From Diploscapter coronatus (Eukaryota; Nematoda; Chromadorea; Rhabditida; Rhabditidae): a stretch of 64,000 bases of DNA. Below the pieces are notes generated by a model. That model saw only the letters and a list, made by a program, of their open reading frames with translations, searched no databases and was not told the origin of the DNA. A program made the translations under genes and the position numbers. The stretch spans positions 60,093,249-60,157,248 of the forward strand of contig OZ038423.1 in the NCBI GenBank assembly GCA_964036155.1, given 5' to 3'. Below, in pieces: positions 27,021 through 38,178 of the stretch (the first letter of the stretch is position 1; the number at the start of each line of letters is the position of its first letter).

Positions 27021-27870
27021 AAAATACAAAAATTAGCATAAAATTTGGGAAAAATTAAAAAGAAAAGCCGAGAAAAATGGGTGAGAACAACGAAATGCGC
27101 GATTAAACAAATGGCGTACGTGCTAAACGCAGGTCAGACTCTCGAGTATTTTCTAAAGGTTGGGTAATTTTCATTTCTTTTCAAAACCATAATTTTTCAA
27201 AAATTTGTTCTTCTTCGGGCGTAATGAAAATTTCCTTCTTCGCAGTAAAAATGATAAGTTTGTTTATTTTTGAATTACGATAAATTTCCAAAAACTAAAA
27301 ATTGTATCCGGTTTTATTCGCGAAAACCCCTCTCTCCAACTCTATTGACACAGTTGAGACCCCTTTTCCCGTGTTGATGAACTTCATTTTGAGTGTTCCT
27401 CTTACAAGCTTTCTCCAATGCTTTAACATAGGTCCGAAAAACTGTCTAGGATATAGAAATCCGCGAAAAAGCTGCGGTTTTATTTTTGCTCTTGGTACAT
27501 AATGCCTAATGAAAAGAGTTTTCACCAGCATCACTCGCTTTAATTTCCTATTTTCAATGAAAAACGGAAAAAGGGATTCCAGATTTGAAACTTTCACTCT
27601 TTTTTCTTCGACTGAAAATAAGCATTGTTACCAAATGCTATTTTTCTTATTCCTTTCTCATAATTTCTCCAACTTTAGTAACAAAGTACTCTCACCTTTT
27701 CTTTTTCTTTGACACCAAATAAATTCTCGACTTTCTCTTTTGCCTTTTCTTCATTAATGGCCTCACACCTCTTTCTTTCCGAATAAATACACGCACCCAT
27801 TTCGGGGTCTTAATTATCGATTTCCCTCCACGGGACCCTACTCATTTTTTGCCAACTTTCAAAACAATTT

Positions 27871-27990
27871 GATTCCAGTCGGTTTTTGATCCCTATCCTT
27901 CAGCATGTAGGCTAAGATTTGTAGCCGACACTGACATTTATCGTATACCAAACGGTTATACTCCTATCTTTAAGTACGTGAGTAGGGTGT
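27871..27990 (-). repeat. Two adjacent tRNA-like dispersed elements
   Basis: Copy A (27871-27916) and copy B (27945-27990) are both on the minus strand. Copy A reads TGCTGAAGGATAGGGATC then AAAAACCGACTGGAATC. Copy B reads GTACTTAAAGATAGGAGTAT then AACCGTTTGG. The second half of copy A resembles a T-arm box B at tRNA-like distance from the first half. Confidence 0.42.
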
Positions 27991-28320
27991 ATGTTTTCGT
28001 CGAGAGTTAATGCTAATGCTTTCCCGCCATTTTTTCTCTAAATCTTTATCCCTGTTTTAAATGTGATTTTGTAATATTTATTTCGGTCCAGATTTGTAAC
28101 TTTTCCTAAAGATTTTCAATCGCAACTGCACCGCAGTCTTGAGACCACAACCGAAACCGAACCGCACCGCAATCGCGGTTGCGATTATTTATTTGCAAGT
28201 CTGCTTCGGTCATTCAAATATTGTGATTTTATTGTATTCGACTACAATTTTTGATGATATAATCTTTCCTTTCTTCTCTAAAGATTCAATGTTATTTCGG
28301 CTATTTTGATTAGGTTTGAG

Positions 28321-28983
28321 GAAATAGTATTGATTTCCCGAGGAAAAGATTGAGGAAAGGGAAATAGTATTCAAATATGACAGAGGAAAAGATTTAGAAA
28401 AGAAATAGTCTGTGAAACGAGAGAGCCGAAAGAGTTAGATTCGAAAAATCGTCAAGAAACATGCAAGTATGAGTATGTAGGTAAAAGCTTTATATTTTTC
28501 TTTCTTTTTCCCCTCTCCTCATCTTTCATACTATTTCTTTCAAAGGCGCTATGCTTCTAAGCGAGCCATTCTTACTGGATAATCGAAACAGCGTTAGAAG
28601 ACGAGAGACGCAGAGAAGCGTAAGAAATATCGAAGTAAAGTTAGAGTGAAAAAGAAGTTAGAGGAGGCTAAAATGTTAGAGAAAAGAGAAATAGCATGTG
28701 CCGGAGAAAAAGAGCGCATTCCTTTCAGCTCTCGAGGATTTTTCCTGGCCTGAGGCGCATATAGAAAACCTCGCGCGCGCATATTTGTCTCTTCATCTTT
28801 TCGCCTCTCTAAACTCAATACTATTTCTTTCTTTGCATCTTTTCCGAGGGCCACCAAAAAGGCAATTTCACGGCAGCAAGCTTTTCCCTTTTCTCTCGTC
28901 GCGATTGCTTTTTTCGTAACCCCTTGCCCTCTTTTAACTTTCATCGCTTTCTTTTCCACTTTTAGAAATTCAATACTATTTCT
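28321..28983. repeat. Cluster of GAAATAGTATTG motifs in both orientations
   Basis: Matches at 28321, 28361, 28402 (partial), 28526 (reverse), 28816 (reverse) and 28965 (reverse), all inside purine/pyrimidine-rich tracts. Two more are in the first GNAT intron (31223, 31259). The fullest form is GAAATAGTATTGAATTTC, with GAAAT and ATTTC as short inverted ends. Confidence 0.5.
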
Positions 28984-29084
28984 ATTTCTCTACCTTTTCC
29001 TTCTCTCAAATTTTAGGTGTATTTTCTCTAAGGTTTGCCCAGTTTCAAGCCCTCTAGGTCACCAAATCTCGGGTCAGAAGAGGG

Positions 29085-29291
29085 GCCTATCAGATCTAGG
29101 GAGCGCTTTCGTTAGACGAAGACAAACTATGGGGGGTAGGTCGCACGAGCGAATTCATAGCTATGATACCAGGTCGCACTGATGAACATTTTGGCCGGTG
29201 AAGAGTTAGAGATAGAAAACTTGCTAAGAAAATATACAGGGAGTAGGTCGCAGGAAGTTTCGGACGATCATTCTCCCTAGGTCTGGGCCTA
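29085..29291. mobile_element. MITE-like element with imperfect terminal inverted repeats
   Basis: The left end GGCCTATCAGATCTAGGGAG is matched, with a small gap, by the reverse complement of the right end (GGCCCAGACCTAGGGAGAAT). The interior has three AGGTCGCA repeats (29137, 29173, 29247). CTAGGGAGCGCT also begins a similar stretch at 16951, followed in both places by a TTAG(A/G)CGA sequence, so the family is probably dispersed. No coding sequence. Confidence 0.5.
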
Positions 29292-30749
29292 ATAAATTTT
29301 TTCCATTTTACCGATTTTAGTTAAGATTATTTTTTTTAATATAAATTTCAAAAATAGCACGTTTTTATGCTTCAAGAAATATTTTATATCCACTTATTCC
29401 TCTTTGACTGAACACCTATTTATGAGCATATAAAATAAGCTGATTAGAAAATTCGATTTGGAAAATTGGAAAACGTCGTTATTTGATATGATCGCATATG
29501 CGTCGAAAGTGAAAATTGCAAAACAACAATCGCATTTTGAGTACGTCACAGTTATTTATAGGCTGTCCGCAGAATTTTAATTTTGTCCCTTTCTTTTCAA
29601 TCTTCCGTTTCATACCTTTAATCGGTATTAATCTTATGGAAATCTAGAATTTTATCAATGTTTTAGATTACTTGTTATCTTTTTCTGCCTTAAGGTTTAC
29701 TATTAGATCCACGATATTTAGGTTTATTAGGTGCTTTATAACTTAAACTAATTTGCTAACTAAAATTATCTCTGGAAAAAGTTGGATTTTCTAGAAAACT
29801 ATCGAAATTTTCTTTGCTTAAACCATATATCATTATAAAAAAAGCTTAAAATTTCATCATCATTTAAGTCGCGCATGTCTGTCCTGTCAAATTGTCCATG
29901 AACATCATCGATCATTTTTATGGGAACGTGGCCGGCAAAAATTGGGAAAAGCGGCGCGCATTTTTCGAGAGAATAATGAAATATTCATGAGGCTTTTTCC
30001 CCGTGAAAGGAAATTTTTTCCATTCTTTTACAAATTTTAAAAAGGTGAAATTTCAACAAATTTCTTACAGTAGATTTAAGATTATGATTGGAGAAATCTG
30101 ATATTTCGTTTTCTACTATGTAATTCATTCTTGAAATACATTTCTAGAAACATAAATCTTGCAAACTCTAAGATCCTAGCAAAAACCTTGTACGCAATGG
30201 TTATAAAATGACCTCGACATCTTAAGAAACAAGAAATTCCTCTATTTTTAACTCGTCGTTTTACGCATTTTGTATTCCTTGTAAGGGATTCGATAAAATG
30301 CGGTGACTTAATCATATTTTGCACTTAATTTCATTTGTAGTTTACTCTCGCAGTCCTGCAGAATCAGGTTCAAAATTCATATTCGAAGAAATCCTTGAAT
30401 TCATTATGTTTTGAAAATTATCTCCATTCATAAATTCCTTTTCATTTTCAGATTTTCCCCTTATCAATCACTATTCCATTCAAGAAGCTTATCCTATTTT
30501 CTTTAAGCTTATTATTTCGATGCACCTCTTATCTTTTCTGATTTTATTTTTTAATTCAAAATTTTAGATGTTTTTCTTTTTTAATTTTTAAACCTTATCG
30601 ATATTTTGCGTTAAACTATAAAGAAAATATTATATGCTAATCAAATTTTTATTTTTTTGTCTTTGATATTTAAAAAAAAATGAAAATTTCAGATTTGTCG
30701 GATTGTGGACTAGCCGACCGCCAAAATATTCGCCTACATCGTCCGTTCT

Positions 30750-33700
30750 ATGGCCACCCTCGTTTCGGGAGGAAGCGGGGGTGAGCAGGTAAAAGATTCA
30801 TTTTTATCCTCAAAAGTGTTTAAAATCACTTTTTCATTCATTTAAAGGTGATCTTCATTCAATTTTCTCTTAAAATTTTTTAAACTCATCGAAAATTTTT
30901 GAAATTTGAAGTAAAAAAAGGTCTTCCTAATTTCCTTATCCTAAATTTTTGGGAAGCCTCATAGTCTGAATTTCTTACTTAAAATTTGAAAAATCCCAGA
31001 AGAATTCTCAAAATTTTATATGAAAAAGCCGATCTTCACGTCTTTTCCTAGAAAATCCTGCGAATTTCGAATTTTCCTTTTATAGAAGAAAAGGCGTGGG
31101 AAAGATTTTCGGAAAATCATTAGGTGGTGTGCACGCTTTGGCCTTGAATAAAATAAAAACTCGCCTAGAGCATGAGGCTCGGAAAGTAGTGACTGAGTTT
31201 GAGAGAAGAAAAGATAGAGAAAGAAATAGTGCTAAATTTCTTAGAGAAAGAGAAAATAGGAAATAGTATTGAATTTCTAATAGAAGAAAAGAGAAAGAGA
31301 AGACTGGGTAAAGTAAGTGAAGAGGGCTGGCACATTTTTGAATATATCGTGTTGTTTTATAGCTCTGAATTTTTCCTATTTTTTCCTGGCAATGGTTATA
31401 TGACGAAGGACGGAGGGCATTTTGCAACGATGGAGGGCTTAACTAGAGGACACTCCATCATTTTTCTGAAATACCCTCCGTCCTTCGTCATATAGTAACT
31501 GCTCTTTTCCTCTATTCTCAACTTCGATTTCTTTTTCCTTCTACCTTTTCCCTATAATTTCCAGATACCATTTCTTCCTTTCTATTTTCAAACGTTTTTT
31601 ATTCTATCTTTTTCCCTCTATATTTCTAATGCTATGCATTTCTTCTCTATTTAAATTTTATGTTACCCCGAGAAATTTCGCGCTTTTCTACACACCGGGG
31701 TCCCACCCAAAAGCCGCTCTTCATTACAAATTTGTTTCTTTATTTGCAACACTCTCTCGCTTTTCTTCGCTACTTTAATTTTCTCTAATATTCCCAAACT
31801 ATCTAATTACATCAAAGTCTGAGCGCGAGAAGACAGAAAGATGCGCATGCACATTTTTTTCCCGAAATATAGGACGATGGCCTAGCGAGTGGCTATTTTA
31901 TGCGAAACCCACGCCTCACAGTCAGGATTTGAGCCTGACCCCTTACCTCTCTGGGGTACGTTTCTCTACCACTACACACTATGTGAGCATGGTTGCCTAG
32001 CTGGAAGTTAGCCTACTTGTCCAACTGAAAATCCAGCTTTCATTTAAAATTATCATCCGGTTTTAATTGCTATTCTCTACCATGACTACTAATAGGTTAA
32101 GAAAAAGCTCGATCTTTCGGATTCTTGCTGTAATTTGAGTCTTAAGCGAAGTTATTCTGCTTATTGAGACTACGATACGTTTTAAGTGATTCATAGCAAT
32201 CAGGACTAGACGGAATTCCGTTTCCGTTTTAGGGTTATCAAAATGGTCATTTCCGTCCAGCCCTGATAGCAATCTCTACGCTTTATCCAGGTTGTTTTCT
32301 AAAGTCATTTTTTCGTATCTCGCTTTTCCTAAATTCCAATTAAATCTCAAATCAATGCTAAAGGATAGTCCTCCAAAGTCATCTCCCGTATATTCAGGCT
32401 TCTTCTTCCTCCCAATCGAAAACTCCACCAGCCAATGTGAGTGGGTCGTCGTCTGCTCGACCCTCGACCAGTCACCACAGTCTGAAGCGGCTCCAGGTAC
32501 CGTCTTTAAAAACGATTTAATTACTGCTTTAAACTAATAGTTACTCTCGATTATCAATGAGATGAACGTTGTCTAGCGGAGAGAATAGAAACGCTGGTGT
32601 AAACCGCAGAGTGAGAATAGTGTGAATGAAGGAGAGCGCGGCGAGGACGCAGGCGGACAAGGAGGGGAAGGCTTCGCACTGACGTTAGAGTACAGAGAAA
32701 GAGGTAGCGTTCATATCAAGAATAGTGGAGAGTAACTGAAACTTAAATCTGAGGCTAAGATTAGAGTCCCCAAGTTCCGTTCCTTTACAGAAATTGCAAA
32801 CAAAGGGGGAAACGTGGTAGTCCGGGCTATTTCGGATTCTGGATAATTTTTCTCCGATTTTCTTTCACAGTCGGGTAGAATAGTGATAGAAAATAGCATT
32901 TGTAGTCAGGAACTTATTGAAATTCAGTCTGAAACATAGTGGAAATGACTTTTATTTTGTTTTGGATCCACTCGGTTAAAGCTCAAAATGACTAAAAAAT
33001 CTATTTTTCGATGAGGAATTCTATTTTCTTGATTTTGATTAGGAAAACGTGAAAAAGTGCCCGTACAATTATGCACAACGAATAATTCATCCCTTTACTA
33101 CATTTTTTTTTTTTATGTTTTGAACTTCTCAAATTTTGGCGCGTCGTTTATGTGCAAACAATTGAATAAGTCGCGTATTTCAAAATTGGCGGTGTGAGCG
33201 ATCCCGGAGAATTTGACGGCGATTGCAGCTAGCTGGAACTGGAATCGACAGAAATCAGCGGCAGGTCGGTCCAGAAATAGAAAATTTTGGGAGAACTCCT
33301 TATTTGGGCTTGTTTTCGAAAAGTTCGTTTTAGGTTACGCCCTACCACGGTTTGCTAAGCAAAATCTGTTCGTTTTGGAGGTTATTTTTTCAGTTTTTTC
33401 TTGCGAAAATTTATTTCTCCATTTTGTTTTCTTCCCGCAAGCCAAGGTATGTCATGGGCTATCGATTGGCACCGTGTTTTCCACTTGGGGGTGATTTCTG
33501 CAGATTCACTTGGGGACCCTAGTTAAAATTAACTTACGCTATAGCTAGCACCGAATTCTGAAGTTCAATTTTAACTATGAGGCAAACGTAATTGTGATTT
33601 ATAATTTTAACTTATTATTATTGCTGAAACTTAAATTTGAAGTTAAAATAATTTTCAGCTTAGAAATTTTGTACTCTTATTTCAGAGCAACGGCATGTCC

Positions 33701-36700
33701 ACGGCTGGAGAGCCACAGAAACCACCCGATGCAAAACAGGTAAACGAATTTATTTAAATTAAATTTTTATTCTAGTTTCTAAAATGAAGTTTTAATCCGA
33801 ATTAAAAATAATCCACTATAATGTTTGAAAGATTCGAAATGTTATTCTTGATGAAGTTTCCTAACAATGTTTTATTGTTTTAAGCTTTAGATCAAAAGTT
33901 CATTATTTTATTGAAATTGCAAGTTTTTTCATTAAACTTGAACAGTAACTGATCGGTTTCCAGTATCATTTTCAAATTTAAAATGGAAAAAAACTGATGA
34001 CGCAACAAGTTTTCCATCGTATTTCTTGGAAAATGCGTTTTTTCCAAGTTTCACAACGTTTTCTGGGTGTTCGCGCGATCTCAATTTTTACGTGTGAATT
34101 TTGACGCGCTGAACTTCAAATTGTATTCAAATGTTAAATATTCCATCAGGTTTAACGTCCTACCCTTAACCATTACGTTAAATTATTTTTTCTCAATTGT
34201 ATGAAATGACGAAATGGCTTGTACTCTATATTCTTTAACATGAGAAAATTTTCTTCTCACGAAAAAGTTCCTGAGAAAGATATGATCAAAATTTGCGAGA
34301 CTTTTCAGATTACGTTATTTCCCTTGAAATTAATACACTTCCTAGGTTTCTGATGATTTCAGAGCGCAAAATATTTTTATTCGAGAAAACTTCCTCTTCA
34401 TTTAAGGGTACTCTTTTAATTTAATTATTTAACTACTATATTAATTAAATCATCCTCGTTTTTGTGAGTTTTCATGACAATCTTATCGCTCAAAATAGAA
34501 TACTATTGATCTCAATTTTAAGTCCATCTTATCCATTTCTTTGAAAAAGTATAAGAAAAAACTTATTTCTTAATATGACTTAGAGTCCAACAATTCTTAA
34601 CCATGTTTAACATATCTTAAGATTTAGTTTATTTATTTCTATGAAAAAGTTGAATTTTTTCTGTGAACGATATTTAAATCTTCGAGTGTTCAGACATGAT
34701 TAATCAGTTTGAGTTTAAATTATTCAGAAGTTCAAAAACACCTTAACAGATGATTCTTACGCTTCATTTAAGTCATGTTCATTGCACAAATTTGCTATTT
34801 TTTGCTCCTTGCAGCGACAAAACGCTTAACATTTTGCCGACAATTTTCGAAACAATTTGCATATGCCTCTCAAAATTCCCCATTTAAATCTGCAAAAATT
34901 GTCGATTTCTTAGAAATATAACCAAAATTGGACACTACATTTTAAATAAATCATGGAAAATCTTATATTTAGCCTTAGGATATTTATTTTCATCTCAAAT
35001 AAGAAAAGAATTGATAAATAATTGATTTACTCTATTAGCTGTGGCTGCAAATGAATAACTCGTTACTGCAAAGTGCGATATACGATTAGCACAAATATCG
35101 GTTATTTTCAATTTTTAAAATCTAATAGTCATTTTTCGCGAATTTTTAATTCTCTGAGTTTCCGGTTAATTTTTCTCTTGGCTTAGTGTGAGACTTTAGT
35201 CGGTGTAATTTTGGCGCGTGCGAAAACCCCCTTTAAGTGAAAAAGAAAGTGTCAGAGCTGTCACAAAATCGGAAATGAGTAGGATTAACCAGGACTCCCA
35301 AGGTCAACTTCGAGACCAAGCCCAAACAGATAGTTTCCGGGAAAATTGGAAAACGGCAAAATCAATACATATTTTATTAAAAATTCCAAGAATTTTAGGT
35401 GCTCGAATTTTTGCGTGACCATTTCGTGCACGATGAACCGATTCTGTCTTCCCTCAACATCGAAAACATGTAACTATTTGAATTTTTATTTTAAAAAATC
35501 CGATTTCCTAGAACTTTTAATGGGAATTCCAATAATTTGACAAACTTTTACCGAAGATGCCAAGCATCCTACCACTACCAAATATTCCCTTCTTTCAGAA
35601 GCGAGTTGGACACTCTTCTCACCGACATCATCAAAGACTGTCTGTCATGCGCTTGCTCCAATGTGATCAAGGATCAGGAAACTGAGGAGTTGATTGGAGT
35701 TTGCCTCGCTTCGAGAACTACGATATTTGATGAGCAGGTATAAAAATTCTCGATTTTCAAAAATCTTATTGGGTTGAAACATAGTTTCCCAAACACTTTT
35801 CAATTTTTCTTCTACAAACTTGTCGAAGTTTCTGGAGATTCTCATAATGTGGGTATATAATGGGGACCGCAAGAGCTAGCTATTAGCGCATCTATGGTGG
35901 ATTACTATCCCATTTGGGTTAATTTTGGTTAAGGTTATGAAGAATTTTTCAAAGAATGGCAAGTGTTTAGAAATAATGCTCCAACCTAATAAATTTTCAT
36001 TTTTCATTTTATCTTCTAAAATTTTGGAAACCCAGCAAATTATACTAGATTTTATGTCTTAAATCTTTTCTTAGCTTTTAAAAAATTACAAATCTCACAA
36101 AACCATACCATTTTTCCTCTAGATTTTTTTATTTTCACATATAAAATAATAAATAGGAAATGAATTACCTAACTTTTTCGATTTTTCTAAAATTGAATTG
36201 TCCTAGATGGACCGTCTCTGTAAGTACACGTTCAACGACAAGCAGCTTCAAATCGCCGTCGAATTTCTGAAGTACGTCTTCAACCGCGTCGACATCGCCT
36301 ACCACATCGATCAGCACGGCGTCGGCAAACCGGTATTTTAAATTTTATTTCTTATATAATATCTTGAAATAGTAAAAAAGCTGAAACTTTATAAATTTTT
36401 TATCACTTTGTTCATCATAAAACTTAAAAAATAGAAAAATTCGCTCTTTTAGATCTTCATCGCCCTAATCGCCGTTCGGAAGGACCGTCAAAAGCAAGGA
36501 ATTGCCACGTCGATGCTTCAAAAATGGTAATTTTTGAAAAGATCACAAATTTCAAACAAAATACCAAGGTTAAAAAACGATCTTTTCAGTTTGACCACTG
36601 CGAAAACTGAAAGTTTTGACGGCGCCTTGATCCTGAGCAACAGCGTCCGGGCAAGTCGCCTCATGAAGAAACATTTCGGAGAGTTGGTTAGTCCAATGAT

Positions 36701-37452
36701 TAAATCCTTAACTTTTACAAAGAATAGACCAAAGTTCAAACCTTGTTAAATTTATTTTTTGCCGAAAATCACGCTCGCTCGTATTTTGGTGAAAATGTTC
36801 GAAATTGCTCTCTCGGAAATTTAAACTGGCTTCCGAAATTCGATATGCTTTGAAAGGAAAACTTTTTCTTCATCAAGTGATGCAATATTTACTTTGAACC
36901 CGCACATATTGATTCATTTTAGTGCTAAGAAGAGTCGTTTTTTAAATATCAAATATCCATCTCCGGCGAAAATAGACTAAAATCAAAATTTTCCGAAAAA
37001 TTGTAAAGTTAGAATTAAATGAATGAACGATGAATACGCACAGATTGTCGTAAGTTTTCTGCTCACTATTGAAACTGCGTTAGCCTCGTGCGCCATTATG
37101 CGAAACATCTCGCGATTTTTGATAGAAGTGATTTGTTGCTTCCCAAAATAGAGCAAATGAACGGAGAGAAGTTTCAGTAATGAGCAGGTTTTACGACTAA
37201 TCGCGACATTTGCCTCTTGTTTGCTGCAATTCCAATGTTACAACGTTTCTAGAAATTTTGATTTTAGTCTATTTTTGTCGGAGATGGATGATATATTGTA
37301 CCGTATCGAATTCGTTTTGAGGTCTATACTTTATCATATAATTTCAGATTGCCCGTATCAAGTATCGCGACTTCAAGGGCGAATTTAAAGACCCCCCAAT
37401 TATCCCGGCAAAGCCCGATGAGGAATTGAGAATTCTTCTTAAGAAACTTTGA
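30750..37452 (+). CDS. GNAT-family N-acetyltransferase (arylalkylamine-NAT-like); N-terminal exons provisional
   Basis: Transfers acetyl from acetyl-CoA to an amine substrate, probably cytosolic. Secure exons: 35399-35469, 35599-35737, 36207-36332, 36453-36526, 36590-36686, 37348-37452. They encode VLEFLRDHFVHDEPILSSL (as in nematode/insect aaNAT-like proteins), ELIGVCLAS, the acetyl-CoA-binding motif A VRKDRQKQGIATSML (Q-x-x-G-x-A type) and a C-terminal KYRDFKGEFKDPPI segment. Likely upstream exons in phase: 30750-30788 (starts MATLVSGGSGGEQ, after an acceptor at 30692), 32398-32496 (Ser/Pro-rich) and 33686-33739 (contains MSTAGEPQKPPDAKQ). A joining exon at 35303-35332 (VNFETKPKQI) uses a poor AAG acceptor and is the weakest link; an internal start at 33695 is possible. 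The full model gives about 277 aa. Three MITE-like elements lie in its introns. The substrate cannot be told. Confidence 0.8.
31397..31494. mobile_element. 98-bp MITE with perfect 21-bp terminal inverted repeats
   Basis: The left end starts TATATGACGAAGGACGGAGG and the right end is its exact reverse complement (31474-31494). TA at both tips suggests a TA target site, as for mariner-like elements. The interior arms stay partly complementary (CGATGGAG against CTCCATCA), so the whole element can fold into a hairpin. It lies in the first GNAT intron. The ORF that runs through it has no other support. Confidence 0.8.
31915..31987 (-). tRNA. tRNA-like sequence (probable pseudogene or tRNA-derived repeat)
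   Basis: 73 nt on the minus strand with near-tRNA architecture. CTCACA/TGTGAG gives six acceptor pairs. A D-arm-like GTAGTGGTAGAGA follows. TACC/GGTA close a seven-base loop CCAGAGA. TCAGG/CCTGA close the T-loop CTCAAAT. Against a working gene: the D-stem does not pair, the acceptor has six pairs and not seven, and loop position 33 is C, not U. Taken literally the anticodon would be AGA (Ser), but tRNA-Ser should have a long variable arm. I read it as a pseudogene or as the best-kept member of the tRNA-like repeat family. It lies in a GNAT intron. Confidence 0.4.
32539..32737. mobile_element. 199-bp MITE-like element in a GNAT intron
   Basis: The left end AGTTACTCTCGATTATCAAT (continuing GAGATGAACG) pairs with the reverse complement of the right end AGTTACTCTCCACTATTCTT (continuing GATATGAACG). 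Arms are about 30 bp with five or six mismatches. The interior is GC- and purine-richer than its surroundings (GGAGAGCGCGGCGAGGACG) and non-coding. Confidence 0.75.
36954..37296. mobile_element. About 340-bp hairpin MITE in the last GNAT intron
   Basis: The left end CATCTCCGGCGAAAATAGAC (continuing TAAAATCAAAATT) matches the reverse complement of the right end CATCTCCGACAAAAATAGAC (continuing TAAAATCAAAATT), about 31 bp with two or three mismatches. A second, inner pair also fits: GTCGTAAGTTTTCTGCTCAC (about 37047) against the reverse complement of the stretch at about 37170-37200. The element is therefore complementary over much of its length and could form a long hairpin. It makes up over half of a 661-nt intron. 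Confidence 0.78.
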
Positions 37453-38178
37453 TTTTTTCTGAGCCTCATATTTTTGCATTTTCTAGCAAAATTCCGTGCA
37501 TTTATTTTAGTTTTCCTATTGAAAGTTTGACTTGTAGCCGAGTTATGACGAAAGTTTTCCGTAGTCATTCTTCAAAACTATTGAAATTGCCATGATTTCA
37601 TCATACTCTAAACTGGTATATCGTCAAAAAGTTGTTGTTAATTTCGGCAATTTGAATAATTCGTTACCCATAGTTAAGGGTATAGGGCAAGGTAAGAAGA
37701 GATCTTTTCCCTATTATTTCGTACGTAACTAAGTAACGAATTATCCAGACTGTCTTGATTCTCAGAGATATCACAAATTTGAGCTTTATCAAATCCATCA
37801 TTCTTTATCATCCTTTGATCACACGGCTTGTAGAAATGAATTCATTTTTCCCGACACAGTTTTCGGTTCCCCTGCATTTATATATAAACTCTGGCGCTAT
37901 ACGCCATCATTTCAAAAAGATGTCGTTTAAAAAAGTCAAAATCGATTTTCGAGCGACCCAAATTCAGGTACTTTAATAGAATTTAAATTCATGAGTTAAC
38001 ACTCCTCATTTTTCTGATTATTAATTTAGATACAGTTTCTTGGTCACTATTATTCGTCACTTGCAGTTACAAACAAACATCAAACCGCATTTGTTTCCTA
38101 TTTAAAATTCAATGAATAAATATTTCTCCTCAGAATTTTATTCATTTAAAAATCTAAATTTCTAATTATTTAGAAGAA
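37453..38178. other. Intergenic between convergent GNAT and ABCD genes
   Basis: 726 bp of 3' flanking sequence. AATAAA at 38115-38120 could serve the GNAT transcript and TTTATT at about 38138 (minus-strand AATAAA) the ABCD transcript, so the two 3' ends may meet or overlap. The ORF at 37755-37976 has no splice or family support. Confidence 0.45.

Larger units (their letters stand above)
27021..30692. other. Intergenic, low-complexity and repeats, no gene seen
   Basis: Between the divergent WDR36 and GNAT genes. It contains two tRNA-like segments (27871-27990), a Cys/Gly-codon-free C+G-rich patch with ACCGCA repeats and a small hairpin (28116-28190), a dense set of the GAAATAGTATTG motif within CT/GA-rich tracts (28.3-29.0 kb), and an inverted-repeat element (29085-29291). 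Open frames here (for example 28594-28959 minus) are low-complexity K/E/R- or S/F/L-rich shadows of purine/pyrimidine tracts. Confidence 0.5.

Noticed and set aside
28594..28959. 121-codon K/E/R-rich ORF on the minus strand
   Set aside because: It arises from purine-rich low-complexity sequence with repeated GAAATAG motifs and has no start context or splice partners.
31199..31495. 98-codon ORF on the plus strand
   Set aside because: It runs through a purine tract and then through a MITE with perfect inverted repeats, all within a GNAT intron.
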